NCBI GenBank assembly: GCA_040755195.1
Contig: JBFMBL010000006.1
Span: forward strand, 1-64,000
Direction: 5' to 3'
From: SURF-55 sp040755195
Lineage (GTDB): Bacteria; Bacillota; Desulfotomaculia; Desulfotomaculales; Ammonificaceae
DNA: 64,000 bases
Below are positions 56,832 through 64,000 of this stretch, in pieces. The translations under genes and the position numbers were made by a program. Numbering within the stretch: the first letter of the stretch is position 1; each line of letters opens with the position of its first letter. The notes under the pieces are model-generated. The model was not told the origin of the DNA. It worked only from the letters and a program-made list of their open reading frames with translations, and ran no database searches.

Positions 56832-58136
56832 TCACCGCTTTTCGAGGTCCCGCTTATCCACCACACGCTTCGCTTTTCCCTCGCTGCGTGGAATGGTCTT
56901 CGGCTCGACCAATTTTATTTTTACCGAAATACCGAGCACGCTCTCAATTTCGTTGTGAATACGGCGTTCCAGATCCTCAAGTCCCTTTACCTCGTCGCGG
57001 AAGAGTTCCTCCGAGACCTCGATCCAGACCTCGAGGGTGTCGAGCGCTTTTTCACGGTCGACCACGAGCAGGTAGTGGGGTTCAGTCTGGCTGATGGAAA
57101 GGAGGACGCTTTCTATCTGTGTCGGGAAGACGTTGACGCCCCTTATAATCAGCATATCATCGCTCCGGCCTGTTATCCTCGCCATGCGGACGTGCGTGCG
57201 GCCGCAGGAGCACGGTTCATCCATCAACATCGAGATGTCCCGCGTGCGGTAGCGAATGACGGGGAAGCCCTCCTTGGTGATGCTTGTGAATACCAATTCA
57301 CCATACCGGCCCGGCGGCAGCGACTTTCCGGTTTCGGGGTCGATTATCTCGGGTATGAAATGATCCTCGCAGATGTGAAGTCCGTCCTTGGCAAGACACT
57401 CGCTCGCCACCCCGGGACCGATGAGTTCGCTCATGCCGTAAATGTCCACGGCGTCGATCTGGAGCTTATCCTCAATTTCCCGGCGCATGTTGTCCGACCA
57501 GGGCTCGGCGCCGAACAAACCGGCGCGCAGCTTGAGGCTTTCGCGCGGGATGCCGCTTTCCTGGAAGACTTCGGCGATGTACAGGGCATATGAGGGTGTG
57601 CAGCACAGGACCGTGGTGCCGAAGTCCTGCATCAGCATGATCTGGCGCTTGGTGTTGCCGCCGGAAATAGGCACCACGGTGGCGCCCATGTACTCGGCGC
57701 CGTAATGCAGTCCGAGCCCGCCGGTGAAAAGGCCGTATCCGTAAGCGACCTGTACAACGTCGCCGCGGGTGGCGTTTACCATCCCAATGGTACGCGCTAT
57801 AACTTCCGACCAGGTGGTGATGTCGTTTCGCGTGTACCCTACCACAATCGGCTTTCCGGTTGTCCCGGACGATGCGTGGACGCGGACAATGTCTTGCAGG
57901 GGAACGGCAAAAAGTCCGAAGGGATAGTTGTCCCGCAGGTCGTTCTTGACCATGAAGGGCAGCCGGGTCAGATCGTCGAGGGTCTTGACGTCCCCCGGCT
58001 CCAGCCCGGCTTCTTTGAACTTTTGCCGGTAGTGGGGAACTTTTTCGTACGCCCGGGAAACGGTTTCCTTAAGGCGCTGGAGTTGAAGTTCGCGGAGCTT
58101 TTCACGGGGCATGCATTCTACTTCAGGATTCCACAC
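56832..58136 (-). CDS. paaK: Phenylacetate-CoA ligase (copy 1)
   Basis: Adenylate-forming enzyme of about 434 residues that joins arylacetates to CoA, or runs in reverse to make ATP during amino-acid fermentation. AMP-binding motif ASSGTTGKPIVVGYT, YRTRDIS and GRSDDMLIIRGVNVFP are intact. GTG 58136 with GGAGG 8 nt upstream is preferred to GTG 58145. It overlaps iorB and is followed by the ACT gene. A second copy is the first gene of the operon. Confidence 0.94.
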   Translation of the reverse strand: MWNPEVECMPREKLRELQLQRLKETVSRAYEKVPHYRQKFKEAGLEPGDVKTLDDLTRLPFMVKNDLRDNYPFGLFAVPLQDIVRVHASSGTTGKPIVVGYTRNDITTWSEVIARTIGMVNATRGDVVQVAYGYGLFTGGLGLHYGAEYMGATVVPISGGNTKRQIMLMQDFGTTVLCCTPSYALYIAEVFQESGIPRESLKLRAGLFGAEPWSDNMRREIEDKLQIDAVDIYGMSELIGPGVASECLAKDGLHICEDHFIPEIIDPETGKSLPPGRYGELVFTSITKEGFPVIRYRTRDISMLMDEPCSCGRTHVRMARITGRSDDMLIIRGVNVFPTQIESVLLSISQTEPHYLLVVDREKALDTLEVWIEVSEELFRDEVKGLEDLERRIHNEIESVLGISVKIKLVEPKTIPRSEGKAKRVVDKRDLEKR

Positions 58137-58735
58137 GATTGGCACCTCCGTATGACTTCTTGAGCTAACTCGTAACCGCGGGTAAAAGCACGGCGGTTAA
58201 GTTCCAGAAAGCGCGGCGGTACGGCTGCGGCCATTGCTTCGTTCCAGGAAGACGCAGGCAAGGGAAGAAATCGCGCAAGTGCACCGACCAGCACCACGTT
58301 AGCCACCCGGAGGTTGCCTAATGCTTCCGCCTCCGAAACGGCGTCGATGAAAACCAATCGAAAACGGGCTGCAATCCGGCTTTCGACGGCTTCAGGGTAA
58401 GCATCCAATCCGATGGCGACGGGGAGCGGGTCGATGGCCTGGTTGTTGAGAATCACCATCCCCTTTGGTTTGAGAAAATTGAGGTATCTTAATCCCTCAA
58501 GTTTTTCAAAAGCCAGGAGGAAGTCCGCTTCGCCGGGGTCAATCACCGGCGAAAAAACCTTGTTGCCGAACCGGACATGGTTGGTTACGCTGCCGCCGCG
58601 TTGCGCCATACCATGGATTTCGGACGTTTTAACGTCCATACCTGCGGCTATGGCCGCCTGGGAAATAAGCTTCCCTGCGAGGATGATGCCCTGGCCGCCT
58701 ACGCCGGCGACCAGTGTGCTGGTGATTGCGCTCAT
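58118..58735 (-). CDS. iorB: Indolepyruvate:ferredoxin oxidoreductase, beta subunit
   Basis: About 205 residues, the gamma-type domain of 2-oxoacid:ferredoxin oxidoreductases, with AGVGGQGIILAGKLIS at the N-terminus. ATG 58735 overlaps the iorA stop (ATGA), showing coupling; the frame is open further upstream only because it overlaps iorA. It pairs with IorA to oxidise aryl pyruvates to aryl-CoA with reduction of ferredoxin. Confidence 0.93.
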   Translation of the reverse strand: MSAITSTLVAGVGGQGIILAGKLISQAAIAAGMDVKTSEIHGMAQRGGSVTNHVRFGNKVFSPVIDPGEADFLLAFEKLEGLRYLNFLKPKGMVILNNQAIDPLPVAIGLDAYPEAVESRIAARFRLVFIDAVSEAEALGNLRVANVVLVGALARFLPLPASSWNEAMAAAVPPRFLELNRRAFTRGYELAQEVIRRCQSCGILK

Positions 58736-60573
58736 CTGCCGCCCTCCTTCCCGATGGCGCCTTTCCGGCAGACCTGGGCGCAGAGACCGCAGCCGACGCA
58801 AAGGTACGGGTTAATCTCCGCCCGGTCGCGGAAAGAGAGCGCCGGGCAGCCGAGCTGCAGGCATAACTTGCAGCCGCGGCATAGTTCGGGGTTCAGCGGG
58901 ACCGGGGCCGGCGTTACGGGGCCGAGTAAGACGCAGGGACGGCTGGATATGACCACAACCGGTTCCGGCGTTTTAAGGGCCTTTAGAAGTGTTTTCCTTG
59001 TTCCGGCAAGGTTGAAAGGATCCACGACAAACACGTGAGGTACCCCGACGGCCCGGGCCAGCTTTGTCAGGTTAAGCGCCTTGGTGGGTTCACGCCTTAG
59101 CGTTTTTCCGGTGCCCGGGTGGTCCTGGTGCCCGGTCATCGCCGTGGTCCGGTTGTCGGCGATGATAACGACGCTTGCTCCCTGGTTGTAAACTATATCG
59201 ATCAAACCGGTGATCCCGGAGTGTATAAAGGTTGAGTCGCCGATTACCGCGACCGTTTTGGCGGCGCTGTCCGGGTCGGCCTTCGCCATGCCGTGGGCCA
59301 TGCCGACGCCGGCGCCCATACAGATGCAGCTGTCCATCGCGGAAAGGGGAGGCAGACCCCCCAGGGTGTAACAACCGATATCCCCCATGACCCTCAGCCG
59401 CAGCTTCTTTAGGACATAGAACAAACCCCGGTGCGGGCATCCCGGGCAGAGCACGGGAGGCCGCGCCGGCAAAGGAGCATGTTGCGGCGCTCCGGTCACA
59501 AGATCCTCTTTGGCGGGATCGGGCGGCGAACCCGGGAGAAAAGAGATCTCTTCCTGCGCGCCGGGCGGTGACGCCGGTGCGTTATCGTATTCACGGGCCA
59601 CCCCGGCAAGGTATGGGTCTTGCATTAAAGCGCGATGGATATCAGCCGGGGAGAGTTCGCCGGTTCGCGGGATCAGTGTCTTTCCCCGGACGGGGATATA
59701 CAGCGCGGCTACCTGCTCTTCGAGGAAAGGCTCGAGCTCTTCCACAACGAAGAGGTGTTCGACCTGCCGCGCGAAGGCCCGGACAAGTTCGACGGGGAGG
59801 GGGTAACTCATGCCGAGTTTCAGTACCGAAGCCCAGGGGAAGGCTTCTTTAACGTAATAGTAAGCGATGCCGGACGTGATGATGCCGATCCGCCCGTCTC
59901 CCTCCTCGATGCGGTTCAGAGGCGTGTGTTCGGCGACCTGTCGCAGCTTTTCACGCCGTTCCTCAAAGAGGCGGTGTCTGTTCCGGGCGTTTGCCGGGAC
60001 CATCACATATTTGGCAAAACTCTTATCGTAAGGCTTGTTTACAGGCTCTGCAGGCTCTCCTTCCTTCACAAGGCTTTTAGAATGCGCCACCCTTGTGGTC
60101 GTGCGCAGGATTACCGGGGTGTCATAGGTTTCACTGAGTTCGAGGGCAAACCGGACGAAGTCCTTTGCTTCCTGGCTGTCGGCCGGTTCGAGCAGGGGCG
60201 CCTCGGCGAGCCGGGCGTAATACCGGTTATCCTGTTCGTTCTGGGAACTGTGCATGCCCGGATCGTCGGCGGATATCAATACCAGCCCTGCGTTCACCCC
60301 GGTGTAAGACAGGGTCACCAGGGGATCGGCGGCCACGTTCACGCCCACGTGCTTCATGGCCACAAGGACGCGTGCTCCGCCGAGAGAGGCGCCGATTCCC
60401 ACCTCGAGCGCCACCTTTTCGTTAGGCGCCCATTCGGCGTATATCCCCGGGTAATGGCGGGCGATGTTCTGGAGGATCTCGGTGCTCGGGGTGCCCGGGT
60501 AGGCCGCGGCCACCCGGACGCCGGCTTCATATGCGCCGCGGGCGATGGCTTCATTCCCGCTCAGAAGTTTCAC
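58732..60573 (-). CDS. iorA: Indolepyruvate:ferredoxin oxidoreductase, alpha subunit
   Basis: 613 residues: N-terminal pyrimidine-binding part with GNEAIARGAYEAGVRVAAAYPGTP, C-terminal thiamine-diphosphate domain (GDIGCYTLG, VIGDSTFIHSG) and two 4Fe-4S ferredoxin motifs at the end (CRGCKLCLQLGC and CVGCGLCAQVC). It decarboxylates aryl pyruvates from Trp, Phe or Tyr. ATG 60573 overlaps the stop of the upstream paaK by 4 bp. Confidence 0.95.
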   Translation of the reverse strand: MKLLSGNEAIARGAYEAGVRVAAAYPGTPSTEILQNIARHYPGIYAEWAPNEKVALEVGIGASLGGARVLVAMKHVGVNVAADPLVTLSYTGVNAGLVLISADDPGMHSSQNEQDNRYYARLAEAPLLEPADSQEAKDFVRFALELSETYDTPVILRTTTRVAHSKSLVKEGEPAEPVNKPYDKSFAKYVMVPANARNRHRLFEERREKLRQVAEHTPLNRIEEGDGRIGIITSGIAYYYVKEAFPWASVLKLGMSYPLPVELVRAFARQVEHLFVVEELEPFLEEQVAALYIPVRGKTLIPRTGELSPADIHRALMQDPYLAGVAREYDNAPASPPGAQEEISFLPGSPPDPAKEDLVTGAPQHAPLPARPPVLCPGCPHRGLFYVLKKLRLRVMGDIGCYTLGGLPPLSAMDSCICMGAGVGMAHGMAKADPDSAAKTVAVIGDSTFIHSGITGLIDIVYNQGASVVIIADNRTTAMTGHQDHPGTGKTLRREPTKALNLTKLARAVGVPHVFVVDPFNLAGTRKTLLKALKTPEPVVVISSRPCVLLGPVTPAPVPLNPELCRGCKLCLQLGCPALSFRDRAEINPYLCVGCGLCAQVCRKGAIGKEGGR

Positions 60574-61877
60574 TTCCCGACCTCCTTGCGACGGTCGATA
60601 ACCCGCCGGGCTTTGCCGGAGGTTCTTTCAAGCGACCCGAACTCGAGGAGCTTTACCTTTGGAGTCAGCGTCAACACGGCCTGAAGCCGGTTTCGAATGT
60701 GGTCTTCCAGGGCGGCGAGGTCTTGAAAACGACCGGTAAAGCCTTCGCTCGAAATCTCTACCTGGACCTCGATATCGTCAAGATAACCTTTTTTATCTAT
60801 GATAATCACATAATGCGAGGACAGACCGGGGATATCCATTAGAACCTCCTCGATCTGCGAGGGGAAGATGTTGACGCCCCTGATGATCAACAGGTCGTCG
60901 GTCCGCCCGGTGACCTTCTCCATACGTGCGGTGGTCCGGCCGCAGGTGCAGGGTTCGATTATCAGGCGTGACAGATCACGAGTCCGGTACCGTATTACCG
61001 GGAATGCCTCTTTCGTCAGCGCGGTGAAGACAACCTCGCCCTTTTCTCCCGGAGGTAGCGGGGAACCGGTTTCGGGGTCGATGACCTCTGCGAGGAAATG
61101 GTCTTCACTAATATGTAGTCCTGCCTTCGCCTCGCATTCACCGGCGACGCCCGGACCGATGACCTCGCTCAGACCATAGTTGTCGTATGCATCTATGCCC
61201 CACATTTTTTCCAGTTCCGTACGTATGCCTTCCCCCCAGGGCTCGGCGCCGAAAAGCCCCCGCCGCACCTTCAGCGACCGGGGGTCGATTCCCATTTTCC
61301 ATGCGGTTTCGGCGATGTAAAGGGCATAGGAGGGGGTGCCGACGATAACGGTTGAACCGAAGTCTTGCATCAGTTGTATATGCCTTTCGGTATTGCCGGC
61401 GGCCGCAGGCACTATGGTTACGCCGGCGCGTTCGAGCCCGTAGTGAAGCCCGAAACCGCCGGTGAACAGCCCGTAAGAGAAGCAGATCTGCGCTATATCC
61501 CCGCGTTTTACCCCGGCCATGGTGACGATTCTGGCAATCAGTTCCGCCCAGGTGCGGAGGTCTTTCTTCGTGTAGCCCACAACCGTGGGCTTGCCGGTGG
61601 TGCCGGAAGAGGCGTGAATACGGACGACGCGCTTCAGGGGAACCGCGAAAAACCCGAACGGGTAGTTTTCCCGCAACTCGTTCTTGGTGGTAAACGGGAG
61701 GCGCTGGATGTCTGTGAGGGATTTGATGTCGTCGGGCTTGACGCCGGTTGCGTCAAAAGCGCGGCGGTAATGAGGCACCGTTCGGTAGACCCTTTGTACC
61801 AGTTCTTTTAACCGGGCGAGTTGCAACGCTTCCTTGTCCTTGCGCGGTAAAGTTTCGTTCAGCCTGTCCCAGATAAT
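60570..61877 (-). CDS. paaK: Phenylacetate-CoA ligase (copy 2), first gene of the ior operon
   Basis: About 435 residues with ASSGTTGKPTVVGYTKKDL, RTRDLSRL and GRTDDLLIIRGVNIFP. The frame is open to 61961, but an extended -10 promoter (61918-61926) lies inside that stretch, so a start at TTG 61955 or 61961 is unlikely. The family N-terminus (IWDRLNETLPRKDKEAL) begins at ATT 61877, ATC 61874, with GGGG about 11 nt upstream; no ATG, GTG or TTG is in frame there. A non-AUG start is possible but unproven. Confidence 0.9.
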   Translation of the reverse strand: MIWDRLNETLPRKDKEALQLARLKELVQRVYRTVPHYRRAFDATGVKPDDIKSLTDIQRLPFTTKNELRENYPFGFFAVPLKRVVRIHASSGTTGKPTVVGYTKKDLRTWAELIARIVTMAGVKRGDIAQICFSYGLFTGGFGLHYGLERAGVTIVPAAAGNTERHIQLMQDFGSTVIVGTPSYALYIAETAWKMGIDPRSLKVRRGLFGAEPWGEGIRTELEKMWGIDAYDNYGLSEVIGPGVAGECEAKAGLHISEDHFLAEVIDPETGSPLPPGEKGEVVFTALTKEAFPVIRYRTRDLSRLIIEPCTCGRTTARMEKVTGRTDDLLIIRGVNIFPSQIEEVLMDIPGLSSHYVIIIDKKGYLDDIEVQVEISSEGFTGRFQDLAALEDHIRNRLQAVLTLTPKVKLLEFGSLERTSGKARRVIDRRKEVGK

Positions 61878-61917
61878 AGAGCACCATTCCCCATATTCTT
61901 TTTTTAACCAGTTAAAT

Positions 61918-61926
61918 ATTATAGCA
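61918..61926 (-). promoter_or_regulatory. Extended -10 promoter of the paaK-iorAB operon
   Basis: On the minus strand TGCTATAAT gives a perfect TATAAT with a TGN extension. No good -35 hexamer is seen. It would give a leader of about 35 nt to ATT 61877. Confidence 0.6.
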
Positions 61927-62029
61927 TAAAAGGTAAAGATGGCATATGGTTTCAAGGGCAAGCTCCGGTTTGGCCGTATAAGCGGTTTGACCCTCGTTTT
62001 TGCAGTTTAACATTACGAACTTAAAAAGG

Positions 62030-62061
62030 CAGAGAAACACTAAGCGGTTGAATAGTTACGG
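62030..62061. repeat. 32-bp dispersed repeat, copy 2
   Basis: Differs from 44859-44890 in a single base. It lies between the paaK promoter and the end of fdhA. Confidence 0.8.
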
Positions 62062-62149
62062 AGAGATTAACGGCGCCGGAACGGAACCGGCTGCGTTATA
62101 GCTGTGAGTGTCCCGGACCGGCGCCAAACCTGTAGCTTTGGCGGTTCCT

Positions 62150-64000
62150 TTACTGGAGGGGCGACATCCGTACCGCGCAGATTTTAAACTCCGGGATTTT
62201 CGCCAGGGGATCAAGGGCGTCGTTCGTCAAAACGTTGGCCGGCGCCTCCCGGAAGTGAAAAGGCATGAAAACCATCCCACGCCGGGCGCGGGATGTAATA
62301 ACAGCCTGCGCCTCGACCTGCCCGCGGCGCGATTCGAGAAGCACCTTGTCTCCATCCGAAATGCCAAGGTCTTTTGCATCTTCGGGATTGACCTCTACCA
62401 GCCCCGGAAGCGCAAGGGCTTCAAGCCCGGATACCCGGCGGCTGAGTGTGCCCGTGTGAAAATGGTAGAGTAACCTCCCGGTTGAAAGCAGCAGCGGGAA
62501 CTGGGCGTCCGGAAGCTCGTCCGCCTCGCGGAACGGTGTCGGGTAAAACCTGCCGCGGCCGCGGGTGAAACCGTTCCCGTGAAGGTATGGTGTTCCTGGG
62601 TGCGAGGCGTCCGGGCAGGGCCACTGCAGCCCTCCGTCGTCGATCCGGGCGTAAGAAATCCCACCGTAAACCGGGGTAAGCCCGGCTATTTCCGCCATTA
62701 CCTCCGCTGGGCCGCTGTACCTCATGGGGTAGCCCATACGGGTGGAGAGCTCCTGGATGATATCGAGGTCTTCCTTTGCCTCCCCTGGGGCGGGCAGCGC
62801 TTTTCTGACCCGCTGCACGCGGCGTTCGGTGTTGGTGAAGGTGCCGTCCTTTTCCGCAAAAGATGCGCCCGGCAGCACCACGTCCGCGTATCCGGCGGTT
62901 TCCGTAAGGAAGATATCCTGTACAACCAGGAAGTCTATGTTTTCCAGGGCGTTCTTGGTCCGGAAAAAATTCGGGTCGGACAAGGCCGGATTTTCACCCA
63001 TTATATAAAGGCCGCAAATCTTTCCCTCGACAACCCCGTGAAGAATCTCCACCGCCGTAAGGCCTGGTTTTTCCGGGATAGTACAGCCCCACGCCTCCGA
63101 AAAACTCCGCCGGGCTTCGGGGTCGTCCACCCGGCGGTAACCGGGGAGCACGTCCGGCAGCGCCCCCATGTCGCAGGCGCCCTGAACGTTGTTCTGTCCG
63201 CGGAGAGGGTTGACTCCTGTGGACCTGCGGCCCACGTTACCGGTAAGCATGGCAAGGTTCGCGAGAGCGAGGACATTATCCGTACCCGTGGTATGCTGAG
63301 TGATTCCCATGCTGTAGACAATGGCGGCGCGCTCGGCGCGCGCGAAAAGCCTGGCTGCCTCACGTATTGATTCCGCCGGTACGCCCGTAACCACGGCGGC
63401 GACCTCGGGGGTGCATGGCCGTATCGCTTCCCAGGCTTCCGCAAAGCCTTCGGTACGCTCTTCTATGAACTTTCGGTTTTCCAGTCCTTCCGTTACTATT
63501 ACGTTCATCATGGCGTTGAAAAGCATGACATCGGTGCCGCAGCGTTGACGCAGGTGCAGGCGGGCAAATCGCACCAGATCGATCTTGCGGGGGTCCGCGA
63601 CGATTAAACTTGCCCCGTGACGGTTAACTGCGGCCTTTATCTGAAGGGCGATGACGGGATGCGCTTCGGTGGTGTTGGAACCGGTGACCAGGATGCAATC
63701 GGCTCCCTCCAGTTCGTCGATCGAGTTCGTCATCGCTCCCGATCCGAAGGCGCGCACGAGACCGGTCACCGTGGAGGCATGACACAGACGGGCGCAATGA
63801 TCGACGTTGTTTGTGCCGAGGCATGCGCGCATGAACTTCTGAAACAGATAGTTTTCCTCGTTGGTGCACTTCGCGGAAGCAAAACCCGCCAGCGAGTCGG
63901 GGCCGTACGAGCTTCGTATCCAGTCAAAGCGTTCCGCTGTAAGTGCCAGCGCTTCTTCCCACGTTGCCGGTTCAAGTTTGCCGTTGCGCCGGATTAACGG
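62150..64000 (-). CDS. fdhA: Formate dehydrogenase alpha subunit, C-terminal part (5' end outside the window)
   Basis: Molybdopterin/tungstopterin oxidoreductase, 616 residues visible. The frame is open to base 64000, beyond the ATG at 63832. Landmarks are SAKCTNEENYLFQKFMRA, NNVDHCARLCH, SGAMTNSIDELEGAD, ILVTGSNTTEAHPV, LRGQNNVQGACDMGALPDVLPG and a C-terminal molybdopterin dinucleotide-binding domain (STGRLLYHFHTGTLSRR). These fit the NAD- or ferredoxin-linked FdhA/FdhF type. The active-site Cys or Sec and the N-terminal iron-sulfur cluster would lie outside the window, so neither can be checked. Confidence 0.92.
   Translation of the reverse strand, partial: PLIRRNGKLEPATWEEALALTAERFDWIRSSYGPDSLAGFASAKCTNEENYLFQKFMRACLGTNNVDHCARLCHASTVTGLVRAFGSGAMTNSIDELEGADCILVTGSNTTEAHPVIALQIKAAVNRHGASLIVADPRKIDLVRFARLHLRQRCGTDVMLFNAMMNVIVTEGLENRKFIEERTEGFAEAWEAIRPCTPEVAAVVTGVPAESIREAARLFARAERAAIVYSMGITQHTTGTDNVLALANLAMLTGNVGRRSTGVNPLRGQNNVQGACDMGALPDVLPGYRRVDDPEARRSFSEAWGCTIPEKPGLTAVEILHGVVEGKICGLYIMGENPALSDPNFFRTKNALENIDFLVVQDIFLTETAGYADVVLPGASFAEKDGTFTNTERRVQRVRKALPAPGEAKEDLDIIQELSTRMGYPMRYSGPAEVMAEIAGLTPVYGGISYARIDDGGLQWPCPDASHPGTPYLHGNGFTRGRGRFYPTPFREADELPDAQFPLLLSTGRLLYHFHTGTLSRRVSGLEALALPGLVEVNPEDAKDLGISDGDKVLLESRRGQVEAQAVITSRARRGMVFMPFHFREAPANVLTNDALDPLAKIPEFKICAVRMSPLQ

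Overview
The window (64 kb, about 55% GC by eye) looks like a chromosomal segment of an anaerobic, spore-forming, flagellated Firmicute of the Desulfotomaculum/Pelotomaculum (Peptococcaceae-like) type. The signs are an anaerobic class III ribonucleotide reductase, a typical Firmicute division cluster (yggS-sepF-proC-yggT-divIVA-yggU) followed by a T-box-controlled ileS, sporulation-type genes (YhcN/YlaJ lipoprotein, PdaB-like deacetylase, YtxC-like protein), sigma-54 regulation, indolepyruvate:ferredoxin oxidoreductase with phenylacetate-CoA ligases, and a formate dehydrogenase. The genus is an inference. No transposase, phage or CRISPR array is present.

Layout. 1-5.3 kb: end of nrdD, nrdG, a PAP2 phosphatase, an aldolase/short-chain dehydrogenase fusion, and a 100-N gap whose flanks are the same 127 bp. 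5.4-13.2 kb and 17.7-22.4 kb: a large phosphate-starvation regulon with three PstS lipoproteins, PstC, PstA, PstB, PhoU, two PhoB-type regulators, a PhoR kinase, an exported PHP-fold hydrolase and a PsiE-like protein. Six PHO-box arrays with exact 11-bp spacing lie in front of these genes. 13-17.7 kb: upp, a phosphoesterase, a beta-CASP nuclease and pgeF. 22.4-29.3 kb: division cluster and ileS. 29.5-38 kb: small membrane proteins and a sigma-54-type operon (textbook -24/-12 promoter at 31462) with a TSUP exporter and a TIGR02186-like protein, followed by an AtoS/AtoC-type sensor-regulator pair and a UspA-like protein. 38-43 kb (minus): polA-mutM-coaE-lytic transglycosylase. 43.3-50.6 kb: a SEC-C protein with a TFIIB-like C-terminus, DedA, an amidase-deacetylase fusion, yhcN, pdaB and dac. 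50.7-56.1 kb: tRNA-Val, a ferritin-like protein, an FRG-domain protein, flagellin and a ytxC-like gene. 56.4-62 kb (minus): a tight operon paaK-iorA-iorB-paaK-ACT for aryl-keto-acid oxidation and aryl-CoA interconversion, then the 3' part of fdhA.

The most striking signal is not a gene. The intergenic DNA is full of short non-autonomous repeats of several families. They include degenerate tandem repeats that keep a strict 7-bp period although their sequence differs from locus to locus; two composite elements with identical ends but different internal 9-bp or 10-bp repeat arms; three roughly 100-bp elements with inverted CCCAGCACTCA ends; three copies of an RNA-like element with a GGAGCGTAC/GTACGTGAG hairpin; and a perfect 20-bp-arm palindrome. 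Several copies have entered coding sequence (nrdG, the mature N-terminus of the D,D-carboxypeptidase, the C-termini of the lytic transglycosylase and the YtxC-like protein) or sit at gene starts (pgeF, polA, ileS leader).

All homology calls come from reading the translations; no database search was possible.
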